A stretch of DNA of 64,000 nucleotides from an uncultured Marvinbryantia sp. (GTDB lineage: Bacteria > Bacillota > Clostridia > Lachnospirales > Lachnospiraceae): NCBI GenBank assembly GCA_947630735.1, contig CANRIR010000007.1, positions 1 to 64,000 on the forward strand, written 5' to 3'. Below are positions 50,726 through 59,180 of the stretch, in pieces; the first letter of the stretch is position 1; every line of letters begins with the position of its first letter. The position numbers and the translations under genes were made by a program. The notes under the pieces were generated by a model, which worked only from the letters and a program-made list of their open reading frames with translations, searched no databases and was not told the DNA's origin.

Positions 50726-50758
50726 AGGGAGGATACCGAAAGGATGTGAGTATTTTGC
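50707..50758 (+). repeat. Long hairpin spanning the spoIVB translation start
   Basis: AAATACTCACAT (50710-50721) is the exact reverse complement of 50744-50755, and outer bases extend the stem to 50707-50758 with little mismatch. The 22-base loop contains GGGAGG, the likely ribosome binding site, while the GTG start (50746) sits in the stem. TTTTGC follows directly. It could be a recN terminator, a translational control hairpin for spoIVB, or both. Confidence 0.7.
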
Positions 50759-51993
50759 ATAAGTGTCATAAACGCGGGTATCTGTTTCTGACCGCGGTCC
50801 TTTTGCTGGCCGCGTCCCTCTGGTGGCTTGTGCTGTTCCAGCGTATACCGGATCACATCCGGGTGGCAGAGGACAGCAGGCAGGCAAAATACCTGGGCAA
50901 TCTTCTCCCGGGCTGGATCGACGAGGAGGTCATGGAGGCGGCGGGGCAGCAGGCGTCCGATATTCCGCGTGAAAACCTTCATATATCAGGGCAGGATTCC
51001 TACACGCTCAAGTGCAGCCTGCTGGGCATACTGCCCATCAAGGATGTGCAGGTGGATGTGGTGGAGAGGCAGAAGCTGATCCCCAGCGGCATCCCGGTGG
51101 GAATTTATATGAAAACAAACGGCGTGCTGATCGTTGGGACCGGGGAAGTCTCGGATATCAACGGCATCCGGCAGGAGCCCGGCGGGGAGGTGGTGCAGTC
51201 GGGAGACTACATCCTGTCTGTGAACGATGTGCCGGTCACGGAGAAAGAAGAAGTGATGGATCAGATCAGCCAGGCTGCGGGCGGCCAGGTAAAACTGACG
51301 GTGCTGCGCAGGGGCGAGCGGACGGATCTGCTGGTCCCCGTGGTGCAGACGGATTCCTCGGAGTATAAGGCCGGCATCTGGATCCGCGACGACACCCAGG
51401 GGATCGGGACGCTCACCTACCTGGACCAGAACGGGAACTTCGGAGCGCTGGGACACGGGATCAGCGACATCGACACCAGCACGCTGCTGGACCTGGAGTA
51501 CGGCACCCTGTACCGGACGGACATCCGGACGGTCATAAAAGGGACGAACGGCGCGCCGGGCGAGCTGGCGGGCACCATCCGCTACAGCGGCGATGAGGTG
51601 CTGGGCAGCATCAGCGACAACACCGGCATCGGCATATTCGGGACGATCACGGCGGACAGCGCGGACCTGGCCTACTGCGGCGCGATGGATATCGCCTACA
51701 AGCAGGAGGTAAAAAAAGGTCCCGCACAGATCCTGAGCGCCGTGGACGGCGAGGTGAAAGCCTACGACATTGAGATCGAAAAGATCAGCCTCAACAGCGG
51801 CGACGCCAACAAGAGCATGGTCATCCGCGTGACGGACGACAGGCTGCTGGAACTGACGGGCGGGATCGTGCAGGGCATGTCGGGCAGCCCCATCCTCCAG
51901 GACGGGCGGATCGTGGGCGCGGTGACCCATGTGTTCGTCAACGACCCGACAAAGGGCTATGGGATCTTTGTGGAGACGATGATGGAGCATTGA
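50746..51993 (+). CDS. spoIVB: SpoIVB serine peptidase
   Basis: Forespore protease of 415 residues (426 in Bacillus subtilis) that triggers activation of pro-sigma-K in the mother cell. A membrane or signal segment (about residues 12-30) is followed by a PDZ domain (about 120-200) and an S55 peptidase domain with H237 in GHGISD and the likely nucleophile S381 in MSGSP. The start is uncertain: GTG at 50746, or TTG at 50755. I prefer the GTG, though it lies in a hairpin stem. In Bacillus subtilis spo0A follows; here the gene ends before a strong terminator and no spo0A is seen. Confidence 0.93.
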   Translation: MSILHKCHKRGYLFLTAVLLLAASLWWLVLFQRIPDHIRVAEDSRQAKYLGNLLPGWIDEEVMEAAGQQASDIPRENLHISGQDSYTLKCSLLGILPIKDVQVDVVERQKLIPSGIPVGIYMKTNGVLIVGTGEVSDINGIRQEPGGEVVQSGDYILSVNDVPVTEKEEVMDQISQAAGGQVKLTVLRRGERTDLLVPVVQTDSSEYKAGIWIRDDTQGIGTLTYLDQNGNFGALGHGISDIDTSTLLDLEYGTLYRTDIRTVIKGTNGAPGELAGTIRYSGDEVLGSISDNTGIGIFGTITADSADLAYCGAMDIAYKQEVKKGPAQILSAVDGEVKAYDIEIEKISLNSGDANKSMVIRVTDDRLLELTGGIVQGMSGSPILQDGRIVGAVTHVFVNDPTKGYGIFVETMMEH

Positions 51994-52010
51994 GACCGGA
52001 CGCAGATCAG

Positions 52011-52064
52011 AAAGAATAAATTTGTGCGGGCCAGGGCACGGACAAATTTATTCTTTTATTTTAT
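52011..52064 (+). terminator. Strong terminator after spoIVB
   Basis: AAAGAATAAATTTGT (52011-52025) is the exact reverse complement of 52042-52056, a 15-bp stem around a GC-rich loop, followed by TATTTTATT. It closes the housekeeping block. Confidence 0.9.
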
Positions 52065-52092
52065 TGAAAAAAAACCGGCTTCATGGTATATT
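52064..52092 (+). promoter_or_regulatory. Promoter of the [FeFe] hydrogenase gene
   Basis: TTGAAA (52064-52069) and TATATT (52087-52092) are 17 bases apart, directly after the terminator. AAAGGAGAAGG then precedes the ATG at 52140. Confidence 0.75.
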
Positions 52093-52139
52093 CAGGGGCA
52101 AAGGGCAGGATTGCCCGGCCAAAGGAGAAGGATGAGATT

Positions 52140-53654
52140 ATGAGAGGAATTTATACGTCGGTCAACGACATCCGAAAGAGAGTGTTCGCGGAGGTGGCGC
52201 GGCTCTCTTATGATTATAAGGACGGGGATCTCTCCCAGATGGAGCAGATCCCGTACCGGGTCATCCCGGGCGAGGTGTCTACATACCGCGAGAGCGTGTT
52301 TCTGGAGCGCGCCATCGTAAAAGAGCGCATGCGCCTCGCCATGGGACTCAACCTGCGGAAGTTCACGGAGCACGCGCCGGTGTCGGAGGGCGCGCAGGAG
52401 TGCGTAAAGCCGGAGAAGTACTACCAGCCCCCGCTGATCAACATCATCAAGTTTGCATGCCACAAATGTCCGGACAACGTGGTGCGCGTGACGGACGCCT
52501 GCCAGGGCTGCCTCGCGCATCCCTGCAAGGAGATCTGCCCCAAGGGGGCCGTCCGCTTTGAAAACGGGCGCTCTGTCATCGATCAGGACAAATGCATCAA
52601 GTGCGGCAAGTGTGTGAGCGTCTGCCAGTACAGCGCCATCGTGAAGCAGGAGCGCCCCTGCGCGAAGGCCTGCGGCATGAACGCCATCCGCTCCGACGAG
52701 CTGGGCCGCGCCGACATCGATCAGGAGAAATGCGTCTCCTGCGGCATGTGCCTGGCAAACTGCCCGTTCGGGGCGATCGCGGACAAGGCGCAGATTTTCC
52801 AGACGATCCAGGCCCTCAAGAGTGACACGCCCGTTTACGCGGCCATCGCGCCCGCCATTGCGGGGCAGTTTGGGGCCAAGCTGACCCCGGGCAAGATCCG
52901 CTCCGCCTTCAAGGCGCTGGGGTTCGCGGATGCCATCGAGGTGGCCATCGGCGCGGACCTGTGCACCATCCAGGAGGCGAAGGACTTTGTGGAGGAGGTT
53001 CCGGAAAAGCTCCCCTTCATGGCCACGTCCTGCTGTCCGGCCTGGTCGGCCATGGCGAAAAAGCTGTTCCCGGAGTACGCGAACTGCATCTCCATGGCCC
53101 TCACGCCCATGGTGCTCACCGGAAGGCTCATCAAGAAAGAACACCCGGGCTGCAAAGTGGCGTTCATCGGGCCCTGCGCGGCGAAGAAATTGGAGGCGAG
53201 CCGCAGGACCATCCGCAGCGACGTGGACTTTGTGCTCACGTTCGAGGAAGTGATGGGCATGTTTGAGGCGAAGGAAGTGGATTTTGACAAGCTGGAGGAA
53301 GTGGACTGCATGCACGGGGCCAGCGGCGACGGACGCGGGTTCGCGGTGAGCGGCGGCGTCGCGGAGGCGGTGGTCAACTGCGCGAAGGAGTTCTATCCGG
53401 ACCGCGAGATCAAGGTGGAGCGCGCGGAGGGCCTGGCCGACTGCCGCAAGCTCCTCGCCATGGCGAAGGCGGGCAAATACAACGGCTACCTCCTGGAGGG
53501 CATGGCCTGCCCGGGCGGCTGTGTGGCGGGCGCCGGCACGGTGCAGCCCATCGCGAAATCCACGGCCGCCGTCAACCTGCACAAAAAAGTGTCCACAAAC
53601 AAGCACGCCTACCAGAGCAACTACAAGGAAGTGCTGCGGGACATCGAAGAGTAG
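52140..53654 (+). CDS. [FeFe] hydrogenase, group B-like
   Basis: Iron-sulfur protein of 504 residues with several four-cysteine ferredoxin-like motifs (CIKCGKCVSVC, CVSCGMCLANC and others between residues about 110 and 225), then an H-cluster domain. The three H-cluster motifs read TSCCPAW (about 296-302), GPCAAKK (about 344-350) and EGMACPGGCVAGAG (about 453-466), a pattern I associate with group B enzymes; classical group A enzymes have MPCxxK and a GGG ending. Soluble, no signal peptide. Group B hydrogenases are poorly characterised; ferredoxin-linked H2 metabolism is the presumed role. Maturase genes hydE, hydF and hydG are not in the window. An ABC ATPase gene starts 15 bases later. Confidence 0.9.
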   Translation: MRGIYTSVNDIRKRVFAEVARLSYDYKDGDLSQMEQIPYRVIPGEVSTYRESVFLERAIVKERMRLAMGLNLRKFTEHAPVSEGAQECVKPEKYYQPPLINIIKFACHKCPDNVVRVTDACQGCLAHPCKEICPKGAVRFENGRSVIDQDKCIKCGKCVSVCQYSAIVKQERPCAKACGMNAIRSDELGRADIDQEKCVSCGMCLANCPFGAIADKAQIFQTIQALKSDTPVYAAIAPAIAGQFGAKLTPGKIRSAFKALGFADAIEVAIGADLCTIQEAKDFVEEVPEKLPFMATSCCPAWSAMAKKLFPEYANCISMALTPMVLTGRLIKKEHPGCKVAFIGPCAAKKLEASRRTIRSDVDFVLTFEEVMGMFEAKEVDFDKLEEVDCMHGASGDGRGFAVSGGVAEAVVNCAKEFYPDREIKVERAEGLADCRKLLAMAKAGKYNGYLLEGMACPGGCVAGAGTVQPIAKSTAAVNLHKKVSTNKHAYQSNYKEVLRDIEE

Positions 53655-53669
53655 GAGAAAAAAGACAAT

Positions 53670-54770
53670 ATGAAAGTAATTTTACAGAACCTCACAAAGG
53701 TATTCCCGGGCAGGGGCAGGAAGGCGAAGGAAGTCGTCGCGGTGAAGGACTTTAATTTTGAGATCCCGGACGGCAGGCTGATCGGGCTTTTAGGCCCCTC
53801 CGGCTGCGGCAAGAGCACGGCCTTAAACTTGCTGTGCGGCCTTCTGCAGCCCACCGAGGGAAAGATCTTTTTCGGCGACGACGATGTGACGCAGCTCGCG
53901 GCGGAGAAGCGCGGGGTGGGCATGGTCTTTCAGAACTACGCGCTCTACCCCCATCTGACGGTGCGGCAGAACATCCTGTTCCCCCTGGAAAACTTAAAGG
54001 GGGCGGACCGGCCCTCCAAAGAGGAGATGAACCAAAGGGCGCAGGAGGCGGCAAAGCTGGTGCAGATCGACGAGCTGATGGACCGCAGGCCCGCGGAGCT
54101 CTCCGGCGGCCAGCAGCAGCGCGTAGCCATCGCCCGCGCCCTGGTAAAGATGCCGCGCATCCTTCTGATGGACGAGCCGCTCTCCAACCTGGACGCGCGC
54201 CTGCGCCTCCAGACGCGGGAGGAGATCCGCAGGATCCAGCGGGAGACGAAGATTACCACGATCTTTGTGACCCACGACCAGGAGGAGGCCATGAGCATCT
54301 CGGATCTGATCGTGGTCATGAAAGAGGGCGTGGTGCAGCAGATCGGGAAACCCCAGGACGTCTACGACGATCCGGTCAATCTGTTTGTGGCCAAGTTTCT
54401 GGGCACGCCGCCCATCAACGTGTTCTACGGGAACGTGAGGGCGGGCAGGCTCTATATCGGTGAGGAGGCCGTGCTGGACGTGCAGGGCGTGCCGGACCAG
54501 GAAGTGTATGCGGCCATCCGTCCGGAGGGCTTTGAGCTGAAGGCGGACGGGCGGCTTACCTGCGGCCTGAACCGCGTGGAAGTGATGGGGCGCGACATCA
54601 GCGTGGTGTCCGCACACGCGTGCGCCGAGAGTGATTCCATCCGATCCATTATCAGCGCGAAAAATCAGGTGGACGCCTCGGCCGGTTCCGTGTCGTTCGA
54701 CATCCGGCCGGACAAGATCTTCCTCTTTCGCAAAGACAACGAGGAGCGGATCCGCGTCAGCGCGGGGTAA
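53670..54770 (+). CDS. ABC transporter ATPase, MalK/UgpC/MsmX-like
   Basis: ATPase of 366 residues for carbohydrate import. Walker A is GPSGCGKST (42-50), the Q-loop lies in VFQNYALYPHLTV, the signature is LSGGQQQRVAIARALV (about 144-159), Walker B is ILLMDEPLSNLDARLR and the H-loop is VTHDQEE. A C-terminal regulatory (TOBE/OB) domain occupies about 240-360. It belongs to the group in which one ATPase may serve several transporters. It starts 15 bases after the hydrogenase stop, and no promoter is visible between them, so the two may be co-transcribed. Confidence 0.94.
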   Translation: MKVILQNLTKVFPGRGRKAKEVVAVKDFNFEIPDGRLIGLLGPSGCGKSTALNLLCGLLQPTEGKIFFGDDDVTQLAAEKRGVGMVFQNYALYPHLTVRQNILFPLENLKGADRPSKEEMNQRAQEAAKLVQIDELMDRRPAELSGGQQQRVAIARALVKMPRILLMDEPLSNLDARLRLQTREEIRRIQRETKITTIFVTHDQEEAMSISDLIVVMKEGVVQQIGKPQDVYDDPVNLFVAKFLGTPPINVFYGNVRAGRLYIGEEAVLDVQGVPDQEVYAAIRPEGFELKADGRLTCGLNRVEVMGRDISVVSAHACAESDSIRSIISAKNQVDASAGSVSFDIRPDKIFLFRKDNEERIRVSAG

Positions 54771-54782
54771 GGAGAGACGGCT

Positions 54783-55679
54783 ATGGAAAAAAAAGGACTC
54801 AAGGGCTGGCTGTATCTTCTGCCGGCCATACTGTTTCTGGGATTCTTTCTGGTATATCCCCTGATCGACGTGTTCATCTATTCCGCGGAGGAAGGCTATA
54901 ATTTTGCGTCGCAGACCAGCAGCGGCGTGGGGCTCTACAACTATTCCTATGTGCTCCACGACCCCTATTTTCTGCAGGCGGTAAAGAATACCTTTATCCT
55001 GGTGGTGGTCACGGTGCCGCTCTCCACGGGCATCGCGCTTCTGATCTCGGTGGGGCTGAACTCCATCCGCCCCCTGCGGAACCTGTACCAGACCGTCTAC
55101 TTTCTGCCCTACGTGACGAACACGCTGGCGGTGGGCCTGGTATTTATGATCCTGTTTAAGCGGACGCCCTACACGGACGGCCTGGTCAACCTGTTTCTGA
55201 GCTGGTTCGGCAGAGGCCCGGTCGATTTTATCGACGGCCCCTACGCGGCGAAAATGTTCGTGCTCTGCCTGTACACGATATGGGTGGTCATGCCGTTCAA
55301 GATCCTCATCCTCACCAGCGCGCTGGCCTCCGTGAACCAGAGCTACTACAACGCGGCGCGGGTAGACGGCACCTCAAAGCTGCGGATCTTTACCCGCATC
55401 ACTCTGCCCATGATCTCGCCCACCATCGTGTACCTGGTCATCACGGGCTTTATCGGCGCGTTCAAGGCGTACAGCGACGCGGTGGCCCTGTTCGGCACGG
55501 ATCTGAACACGGCCGGGATGAACACCATCGTGGGCTATGTGTACGACATGCTGTACGGCAGCAGCGGCGGATATCCGTCCTACGCGTCCGCGGCGGCCGT
55601 CATCCTGTTTGTCATCGTGCTGACGATCACCTGCATCAACCTGATCGTCAGCAAAAAGCATGTGTATTATGTGAATTAA
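54783..55679 (+). CDS. ABC sugar transporter permease, MalF/UgpA-like
   Basis: Channel subunit of 298 residues with six predicted membrane segments, the first near residues 10-30. The EAA-type loop reads NAARVDGTSKLRIFTRITLPMISPT. The ending INLIVSKKHVYYVN is typical for this family. The gene follows the ATPase by 12 bases, with AAGGAGAG before the ATG. It forms a complete importer with the next permease and the binding protein. Confidence 0.93.
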   Translation: MEKKGLKGWLYLLPAILFLGFFLVYPLIDVFIYSAEEGYNFASQTSSGVGLYNYSYVLHDPYFLQAVKNTFILVVVTVPLSTGIALLISVGLNSIRPLRNLYQTVYFLPYVTNTLAVGLVFMILFKRTPYTDGLVNLFLSWFGRGPVDFIDGPYAAKMFVLCLYTIWVVMPFKILILTSALASVNQSYYNAARVDGTSKLRIFTRITLPMISPTIVYLVITGFIGAFKAYSDAVALFGTDLNTAGMNTIVGYVYDMLYGSSGGYPSYASAAAVILFVIVLTITCINLIVSKKHVYYVN

Positions 55680-55712
55680 AACCGGGCGAGGCCTGCCGCG
55701 CCGGAGAAAGAT

Positions 55713-56588
55713 ATGGAAAAAGAGATGGATCTGAAAAAAACAGAAGGAATGGACCGGGCGGGGAGGATCGCGGGAAAGACGGCCACGTATGTGCTGCTCA
55801 CATTCTGGGCGCTGATCGTTTTGTTCCCCTTTTACTGGATGGTGCTCTCCTCCGTAAAGAGTTACAGCGCATACAATTCGGAATATATCCCGCGGCTGTT
55901 TACGCTTTCGCCCACCCTGGAAAACTACCGGGAGGCGTTCACGGCGGTGCCGCTGGCGCGCTATTTTGCCAACACCGTACTCTTTACAGCCGGGACCACG
56001 GGGCTGATGCTGGTGGTGACGGTCCTCTCGGCCTACGCGTTCGCGCGGCTCAACTTCCGGGGGAAGAACCTCACGTTTACCCTGTTTCTTTCCCTGATGA
56101 TGATCCCCAACGAGCTGGTGGTCATCACAAACTATGTGACCGTTACCAATCTGGATCTGCGCAACACATTTTCCGGCCTGATCCTGCCCTCGGTGGCCTC
56201 CGTGTTTTACATTTATCTGCTGAAGGAGAATTTTGAGCAGGTGCCGGATCAGCTCTACTACGCGGCCAAGGTGGACGGGACGTCGGACTTCAAATATCTG
56301 TGGAAGGTCATGATGCCCATCTGCAAGCCCACCATCGTCACGATCGCCATCCTGAAGGCGATCGAGTGTTGGAACTCCTACGTGTGGCCGCGCCTTGTCA
56401 CAGACGACAAGATGTATTTCCTGGTGTCCAACGGGATCCAGGAGATCCGGGAGAACGGCTTCGGGCGGGAGAATATCCCGGCCATGATGGCGGCCGTGGT
56501 GGTCATCTCCGTCCCGCTGATCGTGCTGTTCCTGGTGTTCCGCAACGCCATCATGGCGGGCGTGTCGAGAGGGGGGACGAAGGGATGA
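55713..56588 (+). CDS. ABC sugar transporter permease, MalG/UgpE-like
   Basis: Second channel subunit, 291 residues, with a longer cytoplasmic N-terminus (KEMDLKKTEGMDRAGRIAGK) and six membrane segments. The loop YAAKVDGTSDFKYLWKVMMPICKPT carries the EAA motif. Its stop overlaps the start of the binding-protein gene (ATGA). Which sugar is moved cannot be read from the sequence. Confidence 0.93.
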   Translation: MEKEMDLKKTEGMDRAGRIAGKTATYVLLTFWALIVLFPFYWMVLSSVKSYSAYNSEYIPRLFTLSPTLENYREAFTAVPLARYFANTVLFTAGTTGLMLVVTVLSAYAFARLNFRGKNLTFTLFLSLMMIPNELVVITNYVTVTNLDLRNTFSGLILPSVASVFYIYLLKENFEQVPDQLYYAAKVDGTSDFKYLWKVMMPICKPTIVTIAILKAIECWNSYVWPRLVTDDKMYFLVSNGIQEIRENGFGRENIPAMMAAVVVISVPLIVLFLVFRNAIMAGVSRGGTKG

Positions 56589-58198
56589 AAAAAAGCAGGA
56601 GAGCAGGGATGCTTTTTCTGTCGGCGCTGGTCGCCTGCGCGTGCCTTTCGGGCTGCCACGGAAAGACCGGACAGAGATCCTTTGAGATCCCGGAGGAGTT
56701 TGACACGGCGAAGCAGTATGAGATCACGTTCTGGGCCAAAAACGATACCAACAAGACGCAGACGCGCATCTATGAGAACGCCATCGCCGCGTTTGAGGAG
56801 CTGTACCCCAACATCACGGTCAACATGCGCCTCTACACCGACTACGGCAGGATCTACAACGACGTGATAACCAACATCTCCACCGACACCACGCCCAACG
56901 TGTGCATCACCTATCCCGACCACATCGCCACCTATCTGACGGGCGGCGATACCGTAGTGCCCTTAAACGGGCTGTTCGACGACGAAAAGTACGGGCTGGG
57001 CGGGAGCGAGGTGCTCTTCGACGCGCCCGCGAAGGAGGAGATCATCCCGCAGTTTCTGGAAGAGTGCTCCTTCGGCGGGACCTATTACGCGATCCCCTAT
57101 ATGCGCTCCACGGAGGCCTGCTATGTAAACAAGACCTTTGTGGAAAAGCTGGGCTATGAGCTGCCGGACGTGCTCACCTGGGATTTTGTCTGGGAGGTTT
57201 CGGACGCGGCGGCCAAAAAGAACGCGGACGGCACGTTCGCCCTGAACGGGCAGAACGTGATGATCCCGTTTCTGTATAAATCCACCGACAACATGATGAT
57301 CCAGATGCTGAAGCAGAAAGACGCCGGCTATTCCACGCCGGACGGCGAGATCCAGATCTTCAGCGACACGACGGAGGAACTGCTCTACAACATCGCGGAC
57401 CATGTGAAGAAGGGGGCCTTTTCCACCTTCAAGATCTCCAGCTACCCGGCGAACTTCTTAAACGCCGGCCAGTGTGTGTTTGCGGTGGACTCCACGGCGG
57501 GCGCTACCTGGATGGGCACGGACGCGCCCCTCATCGACATCAGCGCGGACAAGATCGTGGAGTTTGAGACGGCGGTGCTGCCCGTGCCGCAGTTTGACCC
57601 GGAGCATCCGCAGATGATCTCCCAGGGCCCGTCGGTGTGCGTCTTCAACAAGGCGGATCCCCAGGAAGTGCTGGCCTCCTGGCTGTTCGCCCAGTATCTT
57701 CTGACCAATGAGGTGCAGATCGCCTACTCCGAGACGGAGGGCTATGTGCCGGTCACCGCAAAGGCGCAGCAGTCCCCGGAATATCGGGACTATCTCGCGC
57801 GAAGCGGCGAGGACAACGCGGCCCACTACCGCGTGAAGATCGAGGCGGCAGAGCTGCTTTTGGACCACACGGACGACACCTTTGTGACGCCGGTGTTCAA
57901 CGGCTCCGCTTCCCTGCGCGACGCGGCCGGGCAGCTGATCGAGCATGTGACGAAATCCGTCCGCCGCAAGCAGACGGTGGATGAGACGTATATGAAGGAT
58001 CTGTACGCGGACATAACATCGCTGTACCACCTGGAGCAGGGCGTGTCCCAGGGAGGGGGAAGCCTCGCGGGGAAGGCGGATCTTGGGCCCCTGCCGCCCA
58101 CTGCCGTGGCCCTTCTTGCGGCCCTCGCCGCGGCCTGGGCGCTCATCCTTCTGTACGCGCTTCGCAGGGTGTGGAAAAAGAGGCGCGGGGAAAAATGA
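56585..58198 (+). CDS. Solute-binding lipoprotein with C-terminal membrane anchor
   Basis: Extracellular sugar-binding protein of 537 residues. The signal peptide ends in lipobox LSGC (C24). The body (about 40-490) is a typical type-1 sugar-binding fold, with YEITFWAKNDTNKTQTRIYENAI and FEELYPNITVNMRLYTDYG at the start. Unusually, after a Gly-rich linker the chain ends in a membrane helix (about residues 505-527, TAVALLAALAAAWALILLYAL) and a basic tail RRVWKKRRGEK. So it seems to be tethered at both ends. It overlaps the upstream permease by 4 bases. No strong terminator follows before the promoter at 58219. Confidence 0.9.
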   Translation: MKKSRRAGMLFLSALVACACLSGCHGKTGQRSFEIPEEFDTAKQYEITFWAKNDTNKTQTRIYENAIAAFEELYPNITVNMRLYTDYGRIYNDVITNISTDTTPNVCITYPDHIATYLTGGDTVVPLNGLFDDEKYGLGGSEVLFDAPAKEEIIPQFLEECSFGGTYYAIPYMRSTEACYVNKTFVEKLGYELPDVLTWDFVWEVSDAAAKKNADGTFALNGQNVMIPFLYKSTDNMMIQMLKQKDAGYSTPDGEIQIFSDTTEELLYNIADHVKKGAFSTFKISSYPANFLNAGQCVFAVDSTAGATWMGTDAPLIDISADKIVEFETAVLPVPQFDPEHPQMISQGPSVCVFNKADPQEVLASWLFAQYLLTNEVQIAYSETEGYVPVTAKAQQSPEYRDYLARSGEDNAAHYRVKIEAAELLLDHTDDTFVTPVFNGSASLRDAAGQLIEHVTKSVRRKQTVDETYMKDLYADITSLYHLEQGVSQGGGSLAGKADLGPLPPTAVALLAALAAAWALILLYALRRVWKKRRGEK

Positions 58199-58218
58199 TG
58201 GAATCGGACAGATAATAA

Positions 58219-58246
58219 TTGATTTCCTGTTTTTTTCGTGTATAAT
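58219..58246 (+). promoter_or_regulatory. Promoter of the secreted OB-fold-like protein gene
   Basis: TTGATT (58219-58224) and a perfect TATAAT (58241-58246) are 16 bases apart. AAAGGAGG precedes the ATG at 58289. Confidence 0.8.
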
Positions 58247-58288
58247 AGGGTATGAATCTGAACAGAAAGTTCAAAAGGAGGACAAAAA

Positions 58289-59023
58289 ATGAAGAAGCTA
58301 GCTTTATTTGTGACATTGGCGCTGAGCCTTGCCTTCGGCGGCGCGGTTATGGCGGAGGAAGAGACGGATGTCAAGTCCGAGGGCGTCATGACGTATGAGG
58401 AGTACGTGGCGGCGGACCTGGATTCCGAGGTTGTGGTAGAGACGTATGTGCAGGCAAAGCAGTCCTGGTGGGAGGATCAGGCTACGGTCTACACGCAGGA
58501 TAAGGACGGCGCGTATTTCCTGTACAATATGGCGTGCTCCGAGGAAGATTACGACAAGCTGGAAGTCGGCACCAAGATCAAGGTGACCGGTTTCAAATCC
58601 GAGTGGTCCGGCGAGGTGGAGATCGTGGACGCCACCTTCGAGATCGAGGAGGGCGAGTACATTGCCCCGGTGACGGATGTGACGGAGTTCCTCGGCAAGG
58701 ACGAGCTGATTGACTACCAGAACCAGTTTGTATCCTTTAAGGGCCTGACCGTCGAGGCGTCCAAGGACGCGGACGGCAACGAGGCGGCCTTCCTGTACAA
58801 CTGGGACGGCTCCGGCGAGGACGGCAACGACCTGTACTTCAACGCTTCCTTAAACGGCGAGACCTACACCTTCACGGTGGAGTCCTATCTGTGCGACAAC
58901 ACCACGGACGTCTACAAGGCGGTAAAGGAACTGGAAGTGGGCGATGTCATCGATATGGAAGGTTTCCTGTACTGGTATGAGGGCGTGAACCCGCACATCA
59001 CAGCGGTAAAGGAAGCAGAGTAA
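58289..59023 (+). CDS. Secreted protein with two OB-fold-like domains
   Basis: Protein of 244 residues with a clear signal peptide (cut after MAEE-preceding AVMA, about residue 22) and no lipobox or membrane anchor. The mature part is strongly acidic. Two similar units of about 95 residues follow one another: the first contains VETYVQAKQSWWEDQATVYTQDKDGAYFLYN and KLEVGTKIKVTGFKSEWSG, the second QFVSFKGLTVEASKDADGNEAAFLYN and ELEVGDVIDMEGFLYWYEG. The pattern suggests tandem OB-folds, judged by eye. Function unknown; a carbohydrate or ion-binding role on the surface is possible. Its own promoter and a terminator at 59092-59130 make it monocistronic. Confidence 0.82.
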   Translation: MKKLALFVTLALSLAFGGAVMAEEETDVKSEGVMTYEEYVAADLDSEVVVETYVQAKQSWWEDQATVYTQDKDGAYFLYNMACSEEDYDKLEVGTKIKVTGFKSEWSGEVEIVDATFEIEEGEYIAPVTDVTEFLGKDELIDYQNQFVSFKGLTVEASKDADGNEAAFLYNWDGSGEDGNDLYFNASLNGETYTFTVESYLCDNTTDVYKAVKELEVGDVIDMEGFLYWYEGVNPHITAVKEAE

Positions 59024-59091
59024 CGGATCTGTCCTGCGCGGACCGGGCCGGCAGGAAAGCGGCCCCGGACAGAGCGTGCGGACATGTGAGA

Positions 59092-59130
59092 AAGGACGGC
59101 AAGGGCGGCGCACAGGCGCCGTCCTTCTTT
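59092..59130 (+). terminator. Terminator after the secreted OB-fold-like protein
   Basis: AAGGACGGC (59092-59100) pairs perfectly with GCCGTCCTT (59118-59126) around a GC-rich loop, followed by CTTT. The T-run is short but the stem is strong. Confidence 0.7.
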
Positions 59131-59142
59131 ACGCAGACGATC

Positions 59143-59166
59143 GTCCGCACAGGCGGACCGTCCGCC
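59143..59166. promoter_or_regulatory. Operator-like palindrome before the HTH gene
   Basis: GGCGGAC (59152-59158) and GTCCGCC (59160-59166) form a perfect palindrome around one base, and a further GTCCGC stands at 59143-59148, giving three half-sites in a row. The ribosome binding site GGGGAGG begins at 59167. Because the next gene carries a helix-turn-helix, autoregulation is a natural guess, but as RNA this could also be a hairpin hiding the binding site. Confidence 0.5.
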
Positions 59167-59180
59167 GGGGAGGAATGAGG

